A stretch of 64,000 nt of DNA. Origin: Chamaea fasciata. Its lineage: Eukaryota > Chordata > Aves > Passeriformes > Sylviidae. Positions 12,561-24,400 of the stretch are shown in pieces (the first letter of the stretch is position 1; every line of letters begins with the position of its first letter). Under the pieces are notes generated by a model that saw only the letters and a list, made by a program, of their open reading frames with translations, was not told the DNA's origin and searched no databases. The position numbers were made by a program, and so were the translations under genes. The DNA is taken from NCBI GenBank assembly GCA_029207755.1, contig JARCOQ010000005.1:62569414-62633413 (forward strand), written 5' to 3'.

Positions 12561-15229
12561 CACAAAAGTTCTTTAGCCACAGCATTAGGCAAATAACCAA
12601 CAGACCCAACTCTGATCAAAACGGAGACAAATTCATGAAGAATAACCAACTGCAAATTTGCACTGGCCATTATGTGCTCTTCTCACACAAATCTTAATGT
12701 TATCAGCACTGACATATTACAGGAAAAGAAGATACACCAGAAATCTCATATCCTCAAAACAGATATTTTGTTAATTTATTCTTATACAGATGATGAAAGG
12801 TCTTCAAAGCTGACAAGAGCTCATTAACTTAGGCTTTCATAAAAGACAGGAAATAAGGATAAAAACACATTTAAAAAAATAAATTGCTGTTCTGGATCTA
12901 GACAAACACTCCCACCCACAGCGACAGAAGTTTGCATGTAGAGAGAGTTTAGCATGCAGTGCAAAGACTTTGTAGTCAGATTACGAATTTTATCAATTAT
13001 CAGCCTTTATAAACATCAGGGGAAAAAAAGCTTGGTTTTTGTTGGTTTTGTGTCTGTGTTTGTTCTTTAAGATTGCTCTTATTAGGCCTCATAAAAAAAA
13101 AATCAGACAATGGATAAAAGAGGAGACTATTCCAGTAAGGATCTATTAACAACTGATTGTTTATCCCAGGTGAAAATAAACGCCACACATTTGAGCAGAA
13201 AGTAGTCTCACGAGTTCAAAATCATTGTTTTTAAGAACACTTCAGCAAGTTAAGTGCACTTGGGAGATGCCTAATTTTACAGTTTTCTAAAATAATTAAT
13301 TCAGAAGGAATACTACTTTTACTAATATTAAAGTCCTACACACTGAAATTTCAGATCAAGCCTCTGACAGATCTTAATGTTTCCAACAGACATGCAGTCA
13401 TTCATCACTGCTCTGCACCTTGGCTTTCTGAGGACTGTACTCTGAATTTCTGCAGATTGAATAGCTGGCACAGAGGATTCAAGATGTAAGTAATACTATT
13501 TTCAGTGCTCCTTTAAAGAAAACCAGTGCATATTTCTCCAGACCTGAGAAAACTTCCAATCTTCTCACTTCAACTAAACAAAAGAAGTTGTCATGTATAT
13601 TTCAGACATTAAGAAAAAAAAATTATCTTGCTCCATACTGCCATTCAAATACCTCCAAGCTATGCCTTCCCTACCAGCAACTGAGAAGAGGGTACATACT
13701 TCGAACACAAAAGATACCACACAAAACATAACCCAAAAGTCATGAGAATTAAACAACACGATGGAGAAAAGGCACCAGCTACTACTGTTGGCAATTAAAA
13801 GACATTAAAAAAAATTTGAAAAATCAAAACCAACCTACCAATCCAGTTATCCATCAGAGACTGCAGTTACTGCGGCTCTTACATGACTTGCAGCCTTTCT
13901 GATCAAGGGCCGTCACAGGACACCTAAGCGGTAAGAATTTCACATTTCAAACTTGGAATACCTACCAGCAATTGCCAGTTTTCAAGAAGTATCGGGATAC
14001 CTGTTTCACATTTCTCCATTTAAAAAACGGAAACACAGTGAAGACATTCAAGGTAAGGTACTTCTGTTAGCTTGTCCTACTCCTGTAAGTAAACTCACCT
14101 CTGATAATCTATCTCCTTTGCAGCAGGGAACAAAACGACTTTGTTAGAAGACGACCTACCCTTAACTCATCACCCAAGTTTCTACATTTGATTTCTCCTC
14201 TAAGCTTACAGTATAATGATGGAGCTCCACCAGGCTAGAAAAAATAAAATTTCATGGGTATTATCACAATAGTCTGTGCATTTTCACCACTGAATGAGAG
14301 GAAGAAGCCCACCCAAACCAGTCCCCTCAGCGTCCCTATGCAGTGGGAGTCTGAAGAGATGTGGCAGATCACCACCCTGTCTTTTTGTGTGTGAGGCCAG
14401 CTTTTTATTTTGGGTTTGGTTTTTTTTTCCCCGGTAGAAGAAACAATCCCTTATGGAAAGCAGGCAACCCTTCAACCCATTTATCAAACTTCCCGCTGCT
14501 TCTATTTATGAACAAGTTTAAAAAATATTTTGTATACAGAAAATCTGTATCCAACAGAAATCATTAAATAAAATACGCTGACCTGCTGGCAATTGCCAGG
14601 TCCGATTTTAACATAGCACTTTGTTTAGCCTGGTGCTTTCTGCTCTTTCCAGCATTTCCAGCACTGATACTATCTAAAAAGAAACTAATGTCTAAAAGAC
14701 ATTTGATTTTTTTTTTTTTTTATTTCCAACCTGGCACCCATACCTTCCAGAATACATGCATGACAATCAGTGCTGTGAAAATGCTTCCTGTAGCAATTTG
14801 AAGACTGCTATGTGAAATACATACAGAAAAAGGTAAGACCTTCTAACAACTGTTCAAATGTCTCCGCTGGCTAATTTTCATTTTAAAAAATCCATGCAGG
14901 GGAAAAGTAAGCTTTATATACTGTGTACCAGTACCCCGTTCTAAGTTGAACAAAGCAGAAGACACTGTACTCAGGTGAAAGCATAAAAAAATCGCTTGTC
15001 TGATGCTCTCTACAAAGAAGAAAAAGCACTTGCTTACTAAAACTGGGCACAGCAGAAAAACTAGGAATCTCTCCAAAAAGTGTTACATAAAGCATTGTCA
15101 AACTTCACGTCACCTCCACAGGGCCGCAAGTTGCTATTTTCCCCCCATCCCCCGGTGCGCAGGGATTAATGATCTAAATGACACAGTTCTCGGATACGAG
15201 GTAATAGCAGAACCCTTCCCAAAGGAGCG
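12561..15229. other. Non-coding stretch leading to the CpG island
   Basis: No supported gene. In a sampled line (13801-13860) C exceeds G by 13 to 5 on the plus strand, as would fit transcription from the minus strand. CpG density rises only after about 15.1 kb. Confidence 0.5.
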
Positions 15230-15294
15230 CTTCCCGGACTGGAGGCTTGCGGGGGAGGCTAGCGGGTGCTGAGAAAGTCACCCTGGCTCAGCTC

Positions 15295-15297
15295 ACC
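15295..15297 (-). other. Alternative minus-strand 5' splice site
   Basis: The minus strand reads GGGACG|GTGAGC, with GT at 15296-15295 and the exon's last base at 15297. It is a good but less perfect donor than the one at 15755. It could mark an alternative, longer first exon or a second start site. Confidence 0.3.
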
Positions 15298-15754
15298 GTC
15301 CCAGCCGAACTCCGCCTGTGCCCCGGGTCCCGTTCCGGCGCCCAGAGCGCTCACGCCCCGCCGCTCCAGTCCCTCCCTCCCAGCCGGCCCGGCTCTCCCG
15401 GCCGCGGAGCGGCGGCGCCCGGCGGGACCCCGCGGCAGCGGGAGCGCAGCCCGGCCGGAGCGGAGGGCGTGCGGCGCCGAGCCAGCGAGCGGAGCGGAGT
15501 AGAGCAACCTCCCTCGGCCGGGGGGACGTGCTCTTTTGTGCCGGGAAGCGACACGCGCGCCTCCGCCTGAGCATCTCTTCAATTCCGGATCTGATGGGGA
15601 TTAAAATCCAGCAGATAAAGCTGCCGGCCCGGCCCTCTGGACTCGGGTGCCCCCTCCCCGGGCTGCTGGAAGGGAGACACTCGCCGATTGTTTCTTGCCC
15701 TCCCCCGCCCCTCGCCTCCAAAACCAGCAGAGACTCGACGAGAAGGCGCTTACC

Positions 15755-16100
15755 TTCCCCGGGTGGCTCCCGGGCCGCCGGGACGGGCGCTCAGCGCCCG
15801 CCGCTCCCCGCAGGCAAGCGGTCCTTCCCCCTCCTCCGCTCCAGGCGGGCAGCTCCAGCTCCGTGCCCGCAGCCCGGCGTTCCGGAGGTGTCAGGCAGCG
15901 GGTCCCAGCTGGGGCGGCAGCGGCAGCTCCACTCTCCCAGGGAAGAGGAGCCGCAAACGGTGGGAGGAGGAGGAGGGCGGTGGGGAGGTCCCGACTCTTC
16001 CCGGGATGCGCTGCCGAGGTGGCCGCCTCCTCCGCCGCCCAGCTCAGCTCTCTCCGGGGCCTGCCCGCTCCGCGGTGTCCCGAGGTGCAGCCTGGCCACG
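15755..16100 (-). other. Probable first exon of a leftward gene (start uncertain)
   Basis: On the minus strand the sequence reads CCGGGGAAG|GTAAGCGCC, a strong donor, so the exon's last base is 15755. The start cannot be fixed; I give a nominal few hundred bases inside the island. A frame spans the donor without a stop (it begins at 16389), but it is Pro/Gly/Arg-rich as expected of GC-rich DNA, and I see no protein signature. The donor faces away from the plus-strand donor at 16976, which is the main argument for a bidirectional promoter. The transcript could be a protein-coding gene with a 5' UTR exon or a divergent non-coding RNA. Confidence 0.4.
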
Positions 16101-16470
16101 TCCGTCCGTCCCGCTCGCCTTCCCCCGCCCCTCTCCCGGGCGGAGAACCGCGCGGCGCACAGGCCCCGCCGGCGGCCGGAGGACCCGGGGGCGACGGGGG
16201 ACTCCGGCCCAGCCTCCTGCCCTCTCCCCGGGGCCTGGTGCACACTCTCCGCGGGGAAAGGAGGCCCTGCCCCGGCCTGGCGATCAGCTCCGGGAAGGTC
16301 ACGGGCACCGCGGAGCCGAGCACAGAGAGGCTCCCCTCCGGCACCGCCGCGGTCGCTGCTATTGCTGCCGGCCCGGCGTCAGCGACCACTGGGTGCCGCG
16401 CTCCGACCGGGTTCGCTCCGTGCCCGTGCCTGGAGACCGCCTCCGACTCTGAGTGCCAAGCTGCCCCCTT

Positions 16471-16495
16471 CCCCTTCCTTCCTTCCTTCCTTCCT
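16471..16495. repeat. Short (TTCC)n microsatellite inside the CpG island
   Basis: About five TTCC units within a pyrimidine-rich run. On the minus strand it is a GGAA repeat, which ETS-family factors can bind. Confidence 0.8.
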
Positions 16496-16699
16496 CGCCT
16501 CCCGCCCCTTCCCCGCTGTCAGCCTTCCCCCGCCGGCTCCCTCCGGCGCCCGGTGCCAGGCTGCCCCCTGCGGGTGTCGGGGCCGCGGCCGCCCGCCCCG
16601 CGGCCCGAGTCGGAGCCGGGAACGGCTGCCGCTGCCGCTCGGCGAGCGCCGGGAGCCGCGCGCCCACCGCCGCGCCGCCCCGGGCCGGCTCAGCGGCGG

Positions 16700-16975
16700 C
16701 TGCAGTGCCCGTGTGTCTGTGTCATGTCTGTGCCTGGGCGGGCGGAGGCGCGGGCCGAGGCGGGGCCAGCCCGCTCTCACGCCGCCCAGCGACAGGCGCC
16801 GAGCGCCCAACCAGCGGCGGCCGCCGTCGCGCAGCGCCCGCCCGCGCGGCGGGGCGCCCCGGGCCGCTACACCTGGGCAGCGCGGAGCGGGCCCCGCCGC
16901 CGGGACAGCGAGCCCGGCCCGCGGCCGTGAGGGCGGCCGCCCGCCCGTCCGCCCGTCCCGAGCCCGCCCGGCGCG
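16700..16975 (+). other. Probable non-coding first exon of a rightward gene (start uncertain)
   Basis: The exon end is set by a near-perfect donor, GCG|GTAAGTGCGGG, with the exon's last base at 16975. The start is a guess, since CpG-island promoters often have scattered start sites; GC boxes near 16736-16766 suggest initiation may even lie inside this interval. An ATG at 16725 (TGTCATGTCTG) opens a 68-codon frame that stops at 16930, before the donor. It would be an upstream ORF, and the exon would be 5' UTR. No second exon is recognisable in the remaining 47 kb, so intron 1 would be long. I do not know which gene this is. Confidence 0.5.
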
Positions 16976-16981
16976 GTAAGT
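16976..16981 (+). other. Plus-strand 5' splice site
   Basis: GTAAGT preceded by GCG matches the vertebrate donor consensus at all six intron positions. It lies at the right-hand side of the CpG island. Confidence 0.6.
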
Positions 16982-17221
16982 GCGGGGAGGGCGCGGGGCG
17001 GCCGGGCCCCCGCCTCGGGCTCCGACAGCGGTGGAAGACTCAGCTCCGAGCGCTGCTACCGCGTTAGGAATCAATAAATATGACGGCTTCTGGCTTACAT
17101 GCGGCGGAGCGTGTTCCTGCGATGCGTCCCTGCGTCCTGGCAGCTGCTGAGAGTCAAGTGATAAGCGCACCTTTTTTGTTCTTTCTTTTTCCCCCGTGCG
17201 CATAGAGCAACCATCAGAGCC

Positions 17222-17243
17222 TTTTTTTTTTTTTTTTTTTTTT
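17222..17243. repeat. Poly-T tract, 22 bases
   Basis: Uninterrupted T run just beyond the CpG island. It has no flanking retrotransposon sequence that I recognise. Confidence 0.95.
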
Positions 17244-20200
17244 AATCCATAATTTTACTTCATTCGCGGTGTACAATGGATTGTTGCAATACATCAGCAT
17301 TCTGAGAGGACTGTATGAGAACCTGTGTGTGTGGCTGTAGAGGGTGCCTGAAATTCCAAGAGGAATATGCAAGGAGAACAGAAATGAACAAATGTGCGTA
17401 CAATCCGATTTTAGAAAGGCATTGATCCATTCTTAGAATGGAAGATGAAGCAAAGTATACATGTGCTTTGAGTAACAATGTAAATAGTCAAAAGTATGAG
17501 TAATTGGTTAGTAATCAGGATTTAACTAATTTCTTCTAGAAGGATTAGGGAATAGTTTAAGAGAAAAATGTTGTTCTCTAAAAGATATGAATGCTAAATT
17601 CTCTCACTACATCAGCTACTTGAATGCTCTAACTCGTGCAGAAGTTTCTTTATTGGGCAGAAATTATGTTCTGCAGTATAGTGCACCAAAGTATTGTGGA
17701 CTCTGGAACAGGTTATTCATAGCAAGATTGTATTTGGCAGACTTGATAAAGGTATTGGTTCATCAAGCTTATTATTCTACCACCAGCACCATACTTTTCC
17801 TGATGCTTTAGGCAAGAGTGGTATTAGATAAACTGACGTAAGTCATGGTGGACATGCCACTGATATCACATAAGTGTTACTAATTGAAAATTTTGACATA
17901 TTGTGATAACTAGGAGAGCGTTTTGCAGGGAAAAAAAAACAACAACCAACAACTCTGCTTATCTGTAAAAATAATTTAGTTCTGGTAGGAGGGATTTTCT
18001 GGAATAGCTGTGGTAACAGAGATTGTCGTCTATGTGCTTATTTTCATGAGCAAATCAAAGCCAGAAAGGAACTATACTGAACTGGCTAATTCTCCTTTCT
18101 CTTGTGTGAAGCTACAGGATCGGCCTTGAAGTAATAATGTTCTCTTGCACTATGGGAGCATTCTAACTTTCTCATTTTGGTGACAGTCACAATGAATTTC
18201 TGGAGATATAGGGAGGACGAAGCAGGACTGTGTGTACAGCTTCATTATTAAGAAAACCACTCTCTATTACTAGAATTTTCAGCAGTTCCATAGTTTCCAG
18301 CTTTGTGCTATGTCTTCAAAATTACTGACTTGCAAGAGTCTGATCCTACAAAATATTGTTTCTGGAGGTTCTAAATGTTCTTATCTCCTGTTTAGAGCAG
18401 GGAACTCTCAGCACCCACAAAAATTCTTAGGGTTCAAGAGCAGCATGGATTATTAGGATTATCTAAAATGCCACCATACATGACAAATGATGGAACTTCG
18501 TACTGGGACTCAATGTCTTTCTTTAAATTGCTCTGTATCTGTGAGGTTGGTGACCTACTCACAAAAGGACAACAGTTGTCCAAACCCAGAGCAATGTTTG
18601 TCAGAGGCTCTAGCTGAGAATGCTTATCACAAGGTTACAAAACCTGATAGAGACAGGAACATAAACATAAACACAATTTCTTAATAGCCATTGAAGATAG
18701 AGTTGTTCAGAAATTGTGTTTATAAGCAAGCAATCGTTTTCAAAGTCACAATAAAATTGCTTTATCAGTCTTTGTCCTTGAAAATCCTGAAGTGGCAGTT
18801 GCTTTGGACATAGAGTAAACAAGCGGTGCAGGAGGATACTTATGCCAAGGACAGGTAGAAGAAATTAGATGCAAATATTTGCACTTCAGATTTCATTCAG
18901 CCAGGATGAAGGTTTCTCTAGGAATACACAGGTTCTGGAGTGAGATATCTATTTGCATTTTAAAGAAAACAAACAAACAGACAAAAAAAACCCAAAAAAG
19001 CAAAACCTATAGTAATGTCAAGCGTATAGATTTTTTTTTTAATGATCATTTCATTAGGTCAAAAATCTCAAAGCTTTAATAGTCATATTTTTTAAAAATG
19101 TTGTAAACCAGATGTTTAATTTTTAATAGAAACATGTCAATTTTGAGATGGTGTTAAAGGATTGATTTATAGTGATGTAAAATTATAACATGAGTATTTG
19201 GTCTCATTTTTTCCTTACTGGAATAAGAGATAAAAGGCATAACAGTTCAGAAATCCAGACAGATTATGATGTTTTCATTACCCCAGAACCATAAGTAAAT
19301 GACATTGTAATATGTCTGTTCATAAGACCCTACACACAAATTATCTGGTTTTTTTGATTAAAAGAATAAAATTACCTTCAATTTTATCCTTTTGTGTGAA
19401 TGGGAGGTGTAAGGCCCAAAAGTATTCAAACTTATAAAAGTGCGTGAAGTTCATCTCCTATTTAATACCAATGAAGTCCTTTTTACATTCTTACAGTTGC
19501 TTCATTGTTCTAGCTGAATGCAACCACTATGAAGTCTTTTGAGAAAAAAAGACAGTGCTTTGTTCAGAGGGCGACTGAAAAGTGCATTACTACTTTAAAT
19601 AGTGCATTATGTGCCAGTTGAAATAGAAGCTAAAATATTCCTGAAGACTATGAGGGGGTTTTTTTGTCCTCGTTCCTACATACACCCTCCTGTGGCTAAT
19701 CAGCATTTTGAAAACCTAGTGAGGTAGATGTTGCTGTGTCACACTCAAGATAAGGGATATGCACAGACAAAGCAAAGTTCTCCGTTGCATTCTCTTATGT
19801 GGAGTTGATGAAATAGCTACTTTTCATAAAATCAACCATTCAGGGTGGTCTCACGGCAAACAGAAAGTCAAGTCTGATGTAGCAGGCTGGCTGGATTGTG
19901 CTAACTGACCCACAGAAAGTTGTGACTGTGAATTGCTTCTCTTCTAAATGCTAAATTGCACAACTTGTTGATAGTATCACAGCATGGAGAGCAAGATCAA
20001 AAGTCTGAAGCAAGTCCTAACCCTTGAGATCTTGTTACCATCTGCTGCTGCAGTGAGTACAGCACTACTGCAGAACAAGCTGCCTGGCATGTTTTGTAGT
20101 AGGAAAAGGCATTTAGACAAGAAAAAAGTGAAATTTAATCTACTCTGGAAAACTAAATTCCCAGTTCTTGAGCATGAAGTGGAAGCTCCGTTACATATGC

Positions 20201-21018
20201 TGTCCACAATGGGCAGTAAATTAAAATTTAATGGAAATTTTCCTGTGCATGTTACAGGAAAAAAAAAAATAAAATCAACAAAATCCAAAAAAGAGCAAGA
20301 TTCAGATTGCCTGGGATGATTTGAACTGGGAAAAAAAAATAAAGACTGGTAAACTGAATGCCTTTAAATAACCAGAAAACACCATGAAAACCTAAAACTT
20401 CAAGAATGCAATGGGAATTTAGTTATTAATTCAGAAATTAGTTCTCTTAAACCGAAACAGAGTTCAGACGATAGTTTAGATTAGAAATAGTTAACACATA
20501 TTGTTCTGTCTTAATTTCATTTTCACATTTGCTTCTCCAGATTTCAGTTGTACTTCTGGTTGTAAAAAGGTTAACACGCATAAATAGAGGCTTACATAGA
20601 GTTATGCCTTATATGAAAAATATTGGGAAGGAAATATATTTGTTTATAAGGAAATATGTTTGTTTATATTTCTGACAGAACTCTGTGTACTTTTCTTTCA
20701 TTGTTGCCATTTACTACTTTCCATTTGTTGTGATTCAGTCATTTAAGGAAGAGTTGGGGGGTTTTGTTATTTTGGTTGGTGTTTTTTAAGGATTATTGAT
20801 TTTAAACCAATAAAAGCTAGTGAAGATATGCAGAACAAAAATGATGCAACTTTAATTCTATGAAGATAATCCAATTTCAGGTTGATAGTACTTTAAGTTT
20901 TGACCAACCTGGTCAAGACAACCTCGTGTTTCTACTTACAGAAGTAATTGATTATTATTTTGATATTATGACATGGATAACTTAGAAAATGCTTAATTTC
21001 ATACACAACTTTTTTCAC

Positions 21019-21039
21019 TTTTTTTTTTTTTTTTTTTTT
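21019..21039. repeat. Poly-T tract, 21 bases
   Basis: Uninterrupted T run in AT-rich sequence. No retrogene or SINE body is evident on either side. Confidence 0.9.
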
Positions 21040-24000
21040 AATGCAAAGGAATCTTAACCGCTGTGCTATTTGCAGCAAAATTCTGGATAATTTACAGTAC
21101 CATAACTGCTCTGTGTTAACATGTATCATTGCCTTTACAGAATCCTCTGGGAAAGAAAAGTAGCACTGGACAAACTTTAAAATAATTTTAAATTTCACTG
21201 GCTAGGAAGGGGAGGGAAACTGACCCAGGCCTTCTTAAACCTAAATCAAGGTATGTCAAAGTGGAGTAGCTGCACTGATTTCAGTGCTATTCAAGCTGAA
21301 CTCTCCTTGATGTCCTAGTCTGTGTTCCGGGAAAATGTATATACACACACATTTTATGGGGTTTTTTTTTAATAATTGTTTCTATTTGACTGCTTCACCT
21401 CATTGCCAAGCAAACAGTGGATCTAGTGTCTCTTTCTTATTACTTTGTTTCCTTTGTTACACTTGGCCATTTATTGCCCTTGCACTTTGAGTGCTGAGAC
21501 TATGAAAAGCCTTTAATGAATTGTAGACATGTATAATTAATATCTGCCAGCCTTTCTAGAAATATTAAAGCACAGGATGTATTATTCCTCCAGTCTAAGC
21601 CTTACACATTTAGATTTTAATTCATCTAAGGACACCTTTCACTATTCAATGAAAAAGAGGATACTCTACTTGATCACAAGAAGACCTTTTTTCCATTAGC
21701 AGTACCTGTTTTACACATGGAAAGTTTAATTGTTTCCAGAACATCTTCATTAACTTCTGAAAGTGTTACCAATACAGGCCTCCCCAGAGCCAGGATGCTA
21801 ATTAGAAAGAAAACTGGCCTTACAGTAGTTTGAAGAGCGGTGTCTTTTTTTTTTAAGAGAGCAGGAAGGCTCATACCATCATTGACAGAGTGTTTCTTCC
21901 ACAATGCAGGAATAACTGCCAGTTTTATGAACTCAGAGAACACCTATGAGAAATTAATTATTCCCACAATGAACCAACTTCTTCAGACAACCAACAATAA
22001 CAAGCCTAATAATGATTATGTAAATAATGTTAAGATGTCTATTTAAGGTCCATGCGTTTCAAGCAATGTCCTTTATGACCAACACTGTGTGTCAGCTCCG
22101 AGGTCCCTGACTCAGTGGGTTAGGCATGCTTGGAGATTGCCTTATGAATGCTTGGATTGCTTCCTCAGGTACCCATATTGTCAGCAGTAACACATCTGGC
22201 CCTTGTCACATTTACACTGATTTTATATTAAAGCTGTTTTAAGTCTGACCAAAAAAAAAAAACCCAATCTATACAGGGCTAAAGAGTAAGTGTAAATAAA
22301 AAAATGTAAACTACATTAAAATGGATGAGTAATAAAAACATAAATCCTATTACAAGTTGAAGCATGAAATCAAGACTTGTTAAAATAATTTGAAGTTCTG
22401 TGTTGATGGTCAGGCCTTTAGAATTTGTATGCAAGAAGTACCTGGATTCAAAATAGTACTAAGGGAAAAGAAATTACCCACAACCTTTTTGTAAGCATCA
22501 CTGCCTAATGTATCAAATAGGAAAGTTTTTAGCCAAGAACAAAAGACAGTAATTATCAGTCAAACCCTAGAACTTCCGTCTTTTTCCCCATGAAGGTTGT
22601 GTTTTAAATATTTTCTAGGAGGATTTCTCTAGAAAGTAGAAGTGCATTATAGCTACTACTTCCCAGTGAAGAGAGAGTAAAATAAACCCCAGATCCTGAC
22701 TAATGACTCAGGCTTACTTCCTTTTTGGCTATTGCAACAGTAAGAATGCCTACTATGAAAGTTTTCTGGCAATTTAGCAAAATTGGTAGAAGAAAGTCCG
22801 CTTTCATGTCCTTGTCAGACAAAAGCACAATGAAAGTGTATGTACATGCTTCAAAATATAAACGGGGAGCATAGTCTGAACAGCTAACATGAACTTATTT
22901 AAGTGGCCACAAGTGGTTGTGTATCTTAGAAATGTACTGTGAATGAACTAAAATGTTCTTTTGCTGGGGATGAGGTGTGACTGTGAGCTTCATCCTGCTC
23001 TCTGTGCAGGACTGTCAGTGCTAAAGAAAGTCTCCGTGTTCTTGCTGATGTTTCAGAAGTTGTGAGTGTGATCTGGACTTGCTACATTGGCAAAAGAATA
23101 GGACAGGTTACCCCGTCTCAGCAGTGAAACTGTCAGTAACAAGGATAATCCTCCTCAGTTTCAACAGCAGTTACAGGGAAGTTGATGCTGAGGTCAGGCA
23201 ACAAGGCGAGACCAATACTAGTGCCAATGAACCTGTCAACATTGAACACCTCTTTTTCAGAGTAGTATTAATGCTTCAATAGTCTGTGCTTCAGACTGTA
23301 TCTTGACGTGGTAGGGGGTTTTTCTTTCATTTGGGTGAAGCCAAAGCTGTCAGATGTAGTAGAGGCCAAGCAGACAAGGCCAGAAAGAGGACAGACCTTT
23401 AGAGTCTGAAGGGGACATGGAAGGAATCCAGCATCACACACAAAAAAATGCCCAAGAAATTTAAGATATTTTTCACTCCGTGCATGTACTTGTCTTTCTG
23501 AGTTTGGCAGCCACAGAGGTACTAGCATTGCTACTTCCTCTGAAATTGCAGTCTCTATCAGATTGTGTACTTAGAAAAGAAATACGCTTTTTCTTACACC
23601 ATGGATGGTGTCAGAATTCATAATTCCTGTATCACCTAAAAGAAATGACCAGACCAAGCAAATTTTCCAGTGAAATAAGCACACGTTTAAGTCCATTAAG
23701 GGAAGAATTTCATCTGCAGAGAAAATAATTTTAAACAACACTTTTCCAACCAACATACAAGAGGAGCTCAGTGCTGGAATCAAAAAACTAGCCTGGCACT
23801 GTGCCCTTTGCCCATTTTGAAAATATTTCCAGGTGTGCTACTTTACTGTTTGTATGTTAGCTTGACATTACAACAGTTCCAGTGAGGGGTTATAACTTGA
23901 GAGATTTCTCCAGTACCAGACTTGATGCCAGTGGCCTTTAAAAACTTTAGCCCACCTTCTTCCAATCAGCATAACCAGGTGCAAAATAGATGCAGCCAAG

Positions 24001-24330
24001 ACAATTGATCATCAGCAGGATGTATTTCCTTTCCTTATCCCAGATATCGGTGAAAAAGGAGGCACTCCTTGGGAGTGAACTTTATGCCAAGTACATTGTA
24101 GCTTTGTTAGGACAATCACTCATCTTCATTATTACCCCATTTTTATCAATTAGCTCATTGAAAGAAAGGATTAGTGCAAGTCCTCTTCCTGCGCTATATA
24201 ATCTGTGATAAATTTGAGAGGTGTTGGGGTGTTTACTACTGGGTGATTGGCATCTGGAGCCTCAGAACTGGTTTTGGCTTATAAATCCTTTCCGAATTCT
24301 GCTAGGGGACAATGATACCAGTCTGGGAGC

Positions 24331-24333
24331 TTT

Positions 24334-24384
<51 letters not shown>

Positions 24385-24400
24385 TTTTTTATTTTTTTTT
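24331..24400. repeat. Long poly-T tract, 70 bases with three A interruptions
   Basis: T-run broken by A at 24335, 24383 and 24391. It yields artefact ORFs of poly-Phe or poly-Lys. No LINE, SINE or retrogene sequence is recognisable beside it. Its true length is uncertain because homopolymers this long are prone to sequencing and assembly error. Confidence 0.9.

Larger units (their letters stand above)
15230..17130. promoter_or_regulatory. CpG-island promoter, probably divergent
   Basis: GC content and CpG frequency jump sharply here compared with the AT-rich flanks; for example, 16561-16620 alone holds 11 CpG dinucleotides. GC boxes of the Sp1/KLF type are present, such as GGGCGG at 16736-16741 and GGCGGGGC at 16759-16766, and I see no TATA box. 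An ETS-like CCGGGAAG lies near 15540. Good splice donors point outward on both strands (plus 16976; minus exon edges 15755 and 15297), so the core promoter probably lies between about 15.8 and 16.9 kb. Long ORFs through the island reflect the lack of AT-rich stop codons and carry no recognisable domain. The genes served are not identifiable from this window. Confidence 0.85.

Noticed and set aside
12370..12697. Overlapping Cys-rich repetitive ORFs on both strands
   Set aside because: They follow from a 27-bp tandem unit that keeps frame; there is no start context or splice support.
15318..16979. 553-codon plus-strand ORF and several other long frames through the CpG island on both strands
   Set aside because: GC-rich sequence lacks AT-rich stop codons; the translations are Pro/Arg/Ala/Gly-rich, open in several frames at once, and show no domain. 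They are best explained as non-coding first exons and promoter.
19984..20319. 111-codon Lys-rich plus-strand ORF, with a 103-codon frame on the opposite strand
   Set aside because: Random composition, A-rich end, no splice signals matching an exon, and no family recognised.
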